From Desulfovibrionaceae bacterium UBA6814 (GTDB lineage: Bacteria; Desulfobacterota; Desulfovibrionia; Desulfovibrionales; Desulfovibrionaceae): a stretch of 10,837 nucleotides of DNA. Positions 1-5,643 of this stretch are shown piece by piece. The first letter of the stretch is position 1. The number at the start of each line of letters is the position of its first letter. The DNA lies in the NCBI GenBank assembly GCA_002452635.1, contig DKEU01000290.1:1-10837 (forward strand), in the 5' to 3' direction. The notes beneath the pieces were generated by a model, which was not told the origin of the DNA, ran no database searches, and saw only the letters and a list, made by a program, of their open reading frames with translations. The position numbers were made by a program, and so were the translations under genes.

Positions 1-18
1 GGCCATATACGCCCCTAC
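1..18. repeat. Truncated palindromic REP-like element (right half, R0)
   Basis: The window opens inside a palindrome. GGCC lies at the centre, followed by a right arm ATATACGCCC and the terminal CTAC. The other four elements (78-101, 138-161, 1041-1064, 1101-1123) share the GCCCCTAC or GTAGGG(G)C end, but their stems are GGGCGGAT or GGGCGGTT. This copy would therefore be a third stem variant. The left arm is outside the window, so the palindrome is inferred. Confidence 0.5.
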
Positions 19-57
19 AGAAGAGCATTGCGCCGGCGCGTCTCGTTGATTCTTTTT

Positions 58-67
58 GGAGGGGTGG
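58..67. repeat. Degenerate half-copy of the REP-like element (R0')
   Basis: GGAGGGGTGG matches the GTAGGGGCGG left end of intact copies at 8 of 10 bases, and it is preceded by a T-rich stretch like the one before the copy at 138. No matching right arm follows. It sits 39 nt after the CTAC end of the element at the window start. The two intact pairs have 36 nt between their elements, so this looks like the decayed partner of the first element. Confidence 0.3.
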
Positions 68-77
68 CGCAGAAAGA

Positions 78-161
78 GGGCGGATCGCTATCCGCCCCTA
101 CCAAAGAGTTCTCGGCCCGCCGGTTCTGCCTGTCTTTGTAGGGGCGGTTCGGGAACCGCCC
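78..161. repeat. BIME-like composite repeat, copy A (elements R1 and R2)
   Basis: Two palindromes face each other. R1 has arms GGGCGGAT (78-85) and ATCCGCCC (90-97), a 4-nt loop, and then CTAC at 98-101. R2 begins with GTAG (138-141) and has arms GGGCGGTT (142-149) and AACCGCCC (154-161) with loop CGGG. Exactly 36 nt separate CTAC from GTAG. The unit reappears inverted at 1041-1123, including part of the linker: the R2-proximal linker TCTTT corresponds to AAAGA there. The organisation resembles bacterial interspersed mosaic elements. No transposase of the RAYT type is present in the window. Confidence 0.8.
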
Positions 162-397
162 TGCTTCCGCATTGCCCCGGCAGGGGCCTCGCCTTCCCAC
201 CGCAGCAAGGGTGCGGCTCTCTTTTGCAGACCCCGTTGGGCGCAGCCAGGCCCTGCCCCGGTTGCGCGGGATTGCGCGCACGGCCTCTTGACCTTTCCGC
301 GCCAAAGGAGTGTGCTTGGAAATGCGCGGCCCTCCGGCGTCCGTGCGCCGCGGGGAAGCGCCCGGCAGCGACAACCCCAGCCTCCAGGAGGCGCACC
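162..397. other. Non-coding leader upstream of the nitroreductase gene
   Basis: No convincing gene is seen here; the open frames across it have no Shine-Dalgarno sequence and no recognisable domain. It contains a small GC hairpin (GCCCC at 174-178, GGGGC at 183-187) and a possible weak promoter. That promoter has TTGACC at 288-293 (5 of 6 bases of the -35 consensus) and, 17 nt later, TGTGCT at 311-316 (3 of 6 of the -10). If real, the leader of the nitroreductase transcript would be about 75 nt. Confidence 0.3.
386..391 (+). promoter_or_regulatory. Ribosome binding site of the nitroreductase gene
   Basis: AGGAGG is a perfect Shine-Dalgarno sequence 6 nt upstream of the ATG at 398. It fixes the start so that the twin-arginine signal peptide is included, and it excludes the longer open frame that begins at 56. 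Confidence 0.8.
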
Positions 398-1018
398 ATG
401 GAACGCGGCGTCATCTCCTCCACCCGGCGGAAGCTTCTGGCCATGCTGGCCCTGCTCGCGCCCGCGGCGCTCCTCGGCCGCACCGCGCAGGCCAAGGAAG
501 CGGCCAAGATGGACGTCATCACCGCCATCAAGACCCGGCGCAGCGTGCGCAAGTACACCACAGAGCCGGTGTCCGACGCGGACCTGCACGAGATCCTGGC
601 CTGCGGCATGCAGGCCCCCTCGGCGTGCAACCAGCAGCCCTGGCGCTTCGTGATCATCCGCGACAAGGCGCTGTTGGCCAAGGCCGGGGGCATCAACCCC
701 TATGCCAAGCAAGCCAAGGACGCGCCGCTGGCCGTGCTGGTCTGCGGCGACACGACCCTGGAGAAGTGCGAGGGCTACTGGGTGCAGGACTGCTCCAACT
801 GCGCCATGAACATGCTGCTGGCCGCGCACGCCCTGGGCCTGGGCGCGGTGTGGACCGGCATCCACCCCCTGCCCGACCGGGAGCAGGGTTTCCGCGCGCT
901 CTGCGGCCTGCCGCCCGAGGTGAACCCCCTGGCCCTGCTGGTCCTGGGCCACCCCGCGGAACACCCCCAGTCCGAGGACCGCTTCAAGGCCGACCGCATC
1001 AGCCAGGACCACTGGTAA
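398..1018 (+). CDS. Nitroreductase-family FMN oxidoreductase with Tat-type signal peptide
   Basis: A 206-residue flavoprotein of the nitroreductase family, which typically reduces nitroaromatics, quinones or other small electrophiles using FMN and NAD(P)H; the substrate here is unknown. Residues 1-32 form a signal peptide: twin arginines at 10-11 in STRRKLLAM, a hydrophobic core at 13-27, and an AQA cleavage site ending at 32. Export of a folded FMN enzyme would suit the Tat route. The mature part begins with the family's N-terminal motif TRRSVRKY (46-53), followed by APSACNQQPWRF (73-84), YWVQDCSNC (127-135), GLGAVW (147-152) and a C-terminal LVLGHPAE. Apart from the signal peptide, the roughly 170-residue domain is of normal length. 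A second ATG at 509 (Met38), preceded by AAGGAAG at 493-499, could yield a cytoplasmic form. The gene stands alone between two inverted copies of a palindromic repeat. Family assignment is firm; export is inferred. Confidence 0.9.
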   Translation: MERGVISSTRRKLLAMLALLAPAALLGRTAQAKEAAKMDVITAIKTRRSVRKYTTEPVSDADLHEILACGMQAPSACNQQPWRFVIIRDKALLAKAGGINPYAKQAKDAPLAVLVCGDTTLEKCEGYWVQDCSNCAMNMLLAAHALGLGAVWTGIHPLPDREQGFRALCGLPPEVNPLALLVLGHPAEHPQSEDRFKADRISQDHW

Positions 1019-1040
1019 GCGCGAAGCGGGAAACGAAGAA

Positions 1041-1123
1041 GGGCGGTTCACGAACCGCCCCTACAAAGACCGGCACAACCAGCCAGCCAGGATTTTTTCG
1101 GTAGGGCGGATCGCGATCCGCCC
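1041..1123. repeat. BIME-like composite repeat, copy B (elements R3 and R4), inverted relative to copy A
   Basis: R3 has arms GGGCGGTT (1041-1048) and AACCGCCC (1053-1060) with loop CACG, then CTAC at 1061-1064. A 36-nt linker follows (1065-1100). R4 starts GTAGGGCGG, one G fewer than R2, and is a perfect 20-nt palindrome at 1104-1123. Reading copy A in reverse complement gives the same order: GGGCGGTT-type stem, CTACAAAGAC, a 36-nt linker, then a GGGCGGAT-type stem. The linkers share AAAGAC, GGCA and AACC blocks. The unit occupies the gap between the convergent nitroreductase and acyltransferase genes. Confidence 0.85.
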
Positions 1124-1136
1124 TTCCTGATTTTTT
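1104..1136 (+). terminator. Possible terminator formed by repeat element R4
   Basis: The 10-bp perfect stem at 1104-1123 is followed by TTCCTGATTTTTT, a late T-run at 1131-1136. It could end transcripts from the nitroreductase gene. The T-run starts 7 nt after the stem, so it is not a canonical intrinsic terminator. In the opposite direction, for the acyltransferase gene, no T-run follows the stem. Confidence 0.3.
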
Positions 1137-1144
1137 ACTGCCCG

Positions 1145-2962
1145 CTATTTCCCGTGCTGCGCCAAAAACTTCTGCGCCTGCTCCGAACCCATGTACTTTT
1201 CCAGGGTCTTGGGCGGGGTGTTGGCAAGGTCGATGAGCATGAGGCCGTCAATGGCGTTGCCGAAGTCGTGGTCCAGGTTGAAGGTCAGGATGTGGCCGCC
1301 GAGCTTGAGGTACTGGCGCAGGAGCACGGGCACGCCCTTGCCGTCCTTCTCGACCTCCGCCACCAGGCCGGACAGGTCCTCGATGTCCTGGCACAGATCG
1401 CTCACGTCCCGCAGGCGCAGGCCGCCGGGACGGGAGGCCTTGGCGGGCCGGGGCGGGTTCTTGGGCTTGATGGCCGGGGCGAGGTCCGCGTTGCCGAAGC
1501 GGGCCTGGAGGAAACGCATCATGAGCGCCTGGGAGAACGGGTGGTAGGCGCTGGAGATGGACACCGGGCCGAACAGGAAGCGGTAGCGCGGCTCGCGGGC
1601 CACGTACGCGCCGATGCCCTTCCAGAGCATGAGCAGGGGCGCATAGGACTTGCGGTAGTCGCGGCGCACGAAGGCGCGGCCCAGCTCCAGGGCCGGGGCG
1701 ATGCGCGTGAGGAACTCTTTCTTGTACTTGAACAGGGTGGCGGTGTAGAGCCCGGCCGGGCCCTTGTTCTCGAGCAGCTCGTTCGCGCGGCCGATGCGGT
1801 AGGCCCCGGCTATCTCGGCGTTGCCCTTGTGCCAGAGGATGAGGTGGTCGTAGTCCGGGTCGAAGCGGTCCAGGTCCACATCCTTGCCCGTGCCCTCGCC
1901 CACCTCGCGGAAGCTCTCCTCGCGCAGCCGGCCGATTTCATTGAGCAGGTGCGGGATGGAGCGGCCCCGGGCGCTGACCACCGCGAACTGGCCGTTGTCC
2001 GCCAGGGTAGCCCAGGAGGGCAGGGCGGCGAACTCCGCGCGCACCAGGTCCTGGGCCGGGGCGATCTCGGCGGGCAGGGCCGGGACCGCGAAGACCGGGG
2101 AGGCGTTCTCCTTGGTGAAGCGGTTGCGCAGGATGTAGGTGCGCAGGCGCAGGTAGCGGGTGAGCTGGTCCTCGTTCTCGAACTTCTCCAGGCGCGAGGC
2201 CGGGATGGCCGAACCGATGGCCACCTGGAGGGTGGTGTTCTGCTTGTTCAGGAGCTGGCGGGGCAGGAGCACGGTGCGCATGCGCGGGTGCAAGAGGCCC
2301 AGGAGGTTGAAGAGCGGACCGTTGTCGCCGTGGAAGTAGACCGGCAGGACCGCGGCCTTGGCCATGCGGGCCATGCGGGCCGCGGCCGGGTTCCAGGCCG
2401 GGTCGGTGACCGCGCGCTGCTTGAGGTGCAGGGAGGAGACCTCGCCCGCCGGGAAGATGCCCAAGAGGCCGCCTCCGCGCATCCAGCGCACGGCCTCCTT
2501 GAGCGGGCCGATGTTGCGCGTGGCCGAGTCCGCGCGGCCGAAGGGGTCCACGGCGATGAGGTGCTGGCGCATCTCGGGCACGGCCTGGAGCAGGTAGTTG
2601 GCCATGAGCTTCACGTCGGGCCGCACCCGGCGCAGGAGCGCGGCCAGGGCGATGCCCTCCAGGCCGCCGAAGGGGTGGTTGGCCACCACCAGCACCGGGC
2701 CCGCGGCCGGGATGCGGGCCAGGTCTCCGGGGGACGCGTCCACCTGCACCTGGAGCGAGGCCAGGGCCTCGTTCAGGAAGTCGTTGGTGCGCCGTTCCTC
2801 CTCGATGGACAGGTAGCGGGAATTGAGCGCGGGCAGGCGGAGCAGGCGGTCCAGGGAGGGCTGGACCAGGGCCCGCACCACCGTGCGGCCGAGGGGGGTG
2901 CGGGCGGTCAGGGGAATCCGGAACGGGCCGGGGGTGCGGGCAGTCTGCAGGCTCACGTCCAC
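1145..2962 (-). CDS. olsF: Bifunctional acyltransferase, OlsF-type ornithine lipid synthase (PlsC-like plus OlsB-like domains)
   Basis: A 605-residue fusion. The N-terminal half is a lysophospholipid acyltransferase (PlsC/OlsA-like) domain with NHPFGGLEG at 95-103 and FPAGE at 170-174. The acidic residue lies one position further from the His than in classical HX4D. The C-terminal half is an OlsB/hemolysin-like GNAT-fold N-acyltransferase, with RLREESFREVGEG at 345-357, RFDPDYDHLILW at 366-377 and ELGRAFVRRDYRKSYAPL at 426-443. In known OlsF enzymes the two halves acylate ornithine and then lyso-ornithine lipid, making the phosphorus-free ornithine lipid at the inner membrane. Ornithine lipids have been reported from Desulfovibrio. 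The start is a GTG at 2962 with no clear Shine-Dalgarno; a second GTG at 2956 is also possible. The gene is divergent from the Lon-like gene. Domain order and length fit OlsF, but another acyl acceptor cannot be excluded. Confidence 0.8.
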   Translation of the reverse strand: MDVSLQTARTPGPFRIPLTARTPLGRTVVRALVQPSLDRLLRLPALNSRYLSIEEERRTNDFLNEALASLQVQVDASPGDLARIPAAGPVLVVANHPFGGLEGIALAALLRRVRPDVKLMANYLLQAVPEMRQHLIAVDPFGRADSATRNIGPLKEAVRWMRGGGLLGIFPAGEVSSLHLKQRAVTDPAWNPAAARMARMAKAAVLPVYFHGDNGPLFNLLGLLHPRMRTVLLPRQLLNKQNTTLQVAIGSAIPASRLEKFENEDQLTRYLRLRTYILRNRFTKENASPVFAVPALPAEIAPAQDLVRAEFAALPSWATLADNGQFAVVSARGRSIPHLLNEIGRLREESFREVGEGTGKDVDLDRFDPDYDHLILWHKGNAEIAGAYRIGRANELLENKGPAGLYTATLFKYKKEFLTRIAPALELGRAFVRRDYRKSYAPLLMLWKGIGAYVAREPRYRFLFGPVSISSAYHPFSQALMMRFLQARFGNADLAPAIKPKNPPRPAKASRPGGLRLRDVSDLCQDIEDLSGLVAEVEKDGKGVPVLLRQYLKLGGHILTFNLDHDFGNAIDGLMLIDLANTPPKTLEKYMGSEQAQKFLAQHGK

Positions 2963-3039
2963 CTCGCGGGAGAGGGTTGGGGAACGGTCTCGGTCGTCGC
3001 CTGGGGCGATTTGTCCGGAGACGCTATGCCCGGCCTGTT

Positions 3040-3068
3040 ACCCGGCGGATTCGGCCGGGTGACTTTTT
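3040..3068 (+). other. GC hairpin with T-run in the acyltransferase/Lon-like intergenic region
   Basis: ACCCGGC (3040-3046) pairs with GCCGGGT (3054-3060) around a 7-nt loop, and TTTTT follows at 3064-3068. It looks like an intrinsic terminator read on the plus strand, but no plus-strand gene lies upstream. It might stop antisense readthrough, or act as a structured leader of the minus-strand acyltransferase mRNA, about 80 nt before its start. Confidence 0.35.
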
Positions 3069-3122
3069 GACGACGTTTGGCCGCCGCCTTCCCCCGCTCC
3101 GGACGGGGCGAAAACGTCCCTG

Positions 3123-3151
3123 GTGACAAACCCGCAACCAGTGTTTAGAGT
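3123..3151 (+). promoter_or_regulatory. Sigma70-type promoter of the Lon-like protease gene
   Basis: GTGACA at 3123-3128 matches the -35 consensus at 5 of 6 bases. After a 17-nt spacer, TAGAGT at 3146-3151 matches the -10 at 4 of 6. Transcription would start near 3158, giving a leader of about 67 nt. The site overlaps the GTG that could otherwise be taken as an upstream start codon. A 7-nt inverted repeat, GACGTTT (3072-3078) with AAACGTC (3112-3118), ends just upstream of the -35 and could be an operator. Confidence 0.5.
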
Positions 3152-3214
3152 CCAAATCCCCCGCCCCGCCGCGCTCTACGCCCTGCCGCGCCCCGGGGCG
3201 AGGAATCCGTCCCC

Positions 3215-3220
3215 AGGTGA
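3215..3220 (+). promoter_or_regulatory. Ribosome binding site deciding the Lon-like start
   Basis: AGGTGA ends 4 nt before the ATG at 3225. An out-of-frame ATG at 3221 directly abuts it and is too close to be used. The site supports starting at 3225 rather than at the GTG at 3123, which lies inside the promoter. Confidence 0.5.
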
Positions 3221-3224
3221 ATGC

Positions 3225-5639
3225 ATGCCCAAGGTCAAGCCCCTGCCCCCGCACAAGCTGCGCGCCCAGTTCCCCGCGTCCAAGATCCCCTATGCCGACT
3301 CCGCGGCCATCCCCGAGAACGGCAGCCTGACCCCGCCCCAGCCCCGGGCGCTCATGGCCCTGGCCCAGGCCCTGCTCATCAGCGACCCGGGCTACAACGT
3401 GTTCGTGGCCGGGGAGCCCAACCTGGGCCGCACCTACCTGGTCAAGGACTTCCTGGCCCCGCGCGCCGCGCGCATGGACGTGCCCCCGGACCTGGTCTAC
3501 CTGTACAACTTCGACGACCCGGACCGGCCCGGCATCCTGGCCCTGCCCGCGGGCCGCGGCCGGGAGCTCAAGGCCGGCCTGTCCGACGCCATGGATGCGG
3601 TGCGCCGCGACATCCCCGCGCTCTTCGAGCAGGAGGCCTTCCAGCAGCGGCGCGAGGCCCTGTTCAAGACCTTCTCGGACACCCGCGAGAAGCTCCTGAA
3701 CGAGATGGAGGAGGCCGCCGGGGCCCAGGGCTTCGACCTGGACCTGGACGACCAGGGCTCCATGACCCTCTATCCCCTGGTGGAGGGCAAGGTGGTGTCC
3801 GAGGCGGACTTCGAGCGCCTGGACCCGGCCCTGCGCAAGTCCCTCAAGTCCCGCTCCGACCGCATCCTGGAGGACATGACCACCTCGCTGCGCAGCCTGG
3901 GGGCCAAGGAGCGCGACTACCGCAAGAGCCAGCTCGACCTGGAGAAGGCCGCGGTGTCCGGGGTGCTGGCCGAGCGCCTGGAACCCCTGGCCGCCCGCTT
4001 CGCCGACGTGGAGGGCCTGGCCGAATTCTTCACCGCCCTGCGCCAGGACGTGCTGGACAACCTGGACCAGTTCCTGCCCCGCGAGGCCGCGCCCGCCGGG
4101 CCGGCCCCGGCCCACGCCATGCCGCACGGGGCCGAGGGGCCGGCCGAGGACTTCTTCGTGCGCTACGGGGTGAACCTGTTCGTGGACAACTCCGCGGCCA
4201 AGGGCGCGCCCATCGTGGTGGAGGACCACCCCACCCCGGCGAACCTGTTGGGCGTCATCGAGCGCGAGGCCGAGCTGGGCACCCTGTACACCGACTACAG
4301 CCTGGTCAAGGCGGGCAGCCTGCACCGGGCCGGCGGCGGGTTCCTCATCCTGCACTGCGAGGACATCCTGTCCCAGCCCGAGGCCTGGGAGGGGCTGCTG
4401 CGCGCCCTGCGCTCGGGCCTGGCCCGCATCGAGGACCCGGGCGACGACGACCGCGCCCGCACCAAGACCATCGAGCCCGACCCGGTGCCCCTGGCGGTCA
4501 AGGTCATCCTCATCGGCACGGACGAGACCTACGAGCTGCTGCTCACCCACGACGACCGCTTCGCCAAGCTCTTCAAGCTCAAGGCCCACCTGCAGGACAC
4601 GGTGGAGCGCACGGCCGCCGCGGTGCGCACCTACGTGCGCTCCCTGGGCCGCATCATCCGCGAGGCCCAGCTCCCGGTGTTCGACCGCGAGGCCCTGGCC
4701 GGCATGGTGGACTTCGCCACCCGCCTGGCCGGGGACCAGAAGAAGCTGGCCCTGCACCTGCCCCTGGCCCGCGAGCTCATGATCGAGGCCGCGGCCCTGG
4801 CCCGGGCCGGCAAGGCCAAGCGCGCCGCCGTGGGCCGGACGCACGTGGAGGAGGCCAGGCGCAACCGGCGGTTCCGGGCCAACCTCTACGAAGAGGAGTT
4901 CATGGCCGACTACGACCGCCAGCTCATCAAGGTCCAGACCTCGGGCCAGGCCGTGGGCCGGGCCAACGGCCTGGCCGTGACCATGCTGGGGGACTACGAG
5001 TTCGGCCTGCCCCACCAGATCGCCTGCAACGTGGGCGTGGGCCACGGCGGCATCATGGACCTGGAGCGCGAGGCCGAACTGGGCGGGCCCATCCACACCA
5101 AGGGCATGATGATCCTGAAGAGCTACCTCCTGGGCCTGTTCGCCCAGGACAAGCCCCTGGTCATGACCGGGTCCCTGTGCTTCGAGCAGAGCTACGTGGA
5201 GGTGGAGGGCGACTCGGCCTCGGGCGCGGAGCTGGCGGCCCTGCTCTCGGCCCTGGGCGAGGCGCCGCTGTCGCTCTCCCTGGCCTTCACCGGCGCGGTC
5301 TCCCACTCCGGCGGCATCATGGCCGTGGGCGGGGTGACCCAGAAGGTGGAGGGCTTCTTCCGCGTGTGCCAGCGCCGCGGCCTCACGGGCAAGCAGGGGG
5401 TCATCCTGCCCGCGGACAACGTGGTGCACCTCATGTGCGGGGACGAGGTGGCCGAGGCGGTGCGCACGGGCCGCTTCCACATCTACCCGGTGACCAGCAT
5501 CGAGCAGGCCATGGAGCTGCTCACCGGCCTGCCCTCCGGCCGCCGCCTGCCCGGCGGCGGCTTCACCCCGGGCTCCCTCTACCGCCGGGTGGACAACCGG
5601 CTGCGGACGTTGGCGAAACTGGCGGAGAAATCCAAGTAG
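3225..5639 (+). CDS. Lon-like ATP-dependent protease (AAA+ plus Lon proteolytic domain)
   Basis: An 804-residue cytoplasmic protein of the Lon-related family distinct from housekeeping Lon (LonB/YcbZ-like, AAA_32 plus Lon_C). It has no LonA substrate-binding N-domain. The P-loop is GEPNLGRT at 63-70, with Arg where Lys is usual. A charged helical insertion at about 120-290 separates it from the Walker B-like FLILHCED (373-380). Sensor-like VILIGT (427-432) and a DDRFAKLF segment (443-450) with a candidate arginine finger follow. The protease domain occupies about 570-770. The catalytic dyad is Ser664 in EGDSASG and Lys707 in GGVTQKVEGFF. Lon-type enzymes degrade damaged or regulatory proteins in an ATP-driven hexamer; no target is known here. 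The promoter lies at 3123-3151. The gene converges on the CBS-GGDEF gene with 4 bp between stops. Family and dyad are clear; whether the P-loop hydrolyses ATP normally is uncertain. Confidence 0.9.
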   Translation: MPKVKPLPPHKLRAQFPASKIPYADSAAIPENGSLTPPQPRALMALAQALLISDPGYNVFVAGEPNLGRTYLVKDFLAPRAARMDVPPDLVYLYNFDDPDRPGILALPAGRGRELKAGLSDAMDAVRRDIPALFEQEAFQQRREALFKTFSDTREKLLNEMEEAAGAQGFDLDLDDQGSMTLYPLVEGKVVSEADFERLDPALRKSLKSRSDRILEDMTTSLRSLGAKERDYRKSQLDLEKAAVSGVLAERLEPLAARFADVEGLAEFFTALRQDVLDNLDQFLPREAAPAGPAPAHAMPHGAEGPAEDFFVRYGVNLFVDNSAAKGAPIVVEDHPTPANLLGVIEREAELGTLYTDYSLVKAGSLHRAGGGFLILHCEDILSQPEAWEGLLRALRSGLARIEDPGDDDRARTKTIEPDPVPLAVKVILIGTDETYELLLTHDDRFAKLFKLKAHLQDTVERTAAAVRTYVRSLGRIIREAQLPVFDREALAGMVDFATRLAGDQKKLALHLPLARELMIEAAALARAGKAKRAAVGRTHVEEARRNRRFRANLYEEEFMADYDRQLIKVQTSGQAVGRANGLAVTMLGDYEFGLPHQIACNVGVGHGGIMDLEREAELGGPIHTKGMMILKSYLLGLFAQDKPLVMTGSLCFEQSYVEVEGDSASGAELAALLSALGEAPLSLSLAFTGAVSHSGGIMAVGGVTQKVEGFFRVCQRRGLTGKQGVILPADNVVHLMCGDEVAEAVRTGRFHIYPVTSIEQAMELLTGLPSGRRLPGGGFTPGSLYRRVDNRLRTLAKLAEKSK

Positions 5640-5643
5640 CGGC

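Noticed and set aside
78..161. CRISPR array
   Set aside because: Each repeat is a self-palindrome, adjacent copies are inverted rather than direct, and linkers are related to one another rather than unique spacers. There are no cas genes.
56..397. N-terminal extension of the nitroreductase frame back to 56
   Set aside because: It runs through palindromic repeats and would bury the signal peptide. AGGAGG sits 6 nt before the ATG at 398.
78..1123. Insertion sequence with terminal inverted repeats
   Set aside because: No transposase lies between the inverted units; the only gene is a nitroreductase, and no target-site duplication is evident outside them. Retained only as a repeat finding.
1154..3070. 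638-residue plus-strand open frame opposite the acyltransferase, and the similar 587-residue plus frame at 5755-7518 opposite the CBS-GGDEF gene
   Set aside because: Both are GC-bias shadows with no domain; the minus-strand products contain conserved catalytic motifs.
3123..3224. GTG start at 3123 for the Lon-like protein
   Set aside because: The GTG is part of a good -35 hexamer, the extra 34 residues are Pro/Arg-rich without a motif, and AGGTGA precedes the ATG at 3225.
3024..5480. 818-residue open frame on the minus strand opposite the Lon-like gene
   Set aside because: Its translation is low-complexity (Gly, Ala, His, Gln, Val) with no domain. It is a mirror of the strong G/C third-position bias of the real gene, which has clear motifs.
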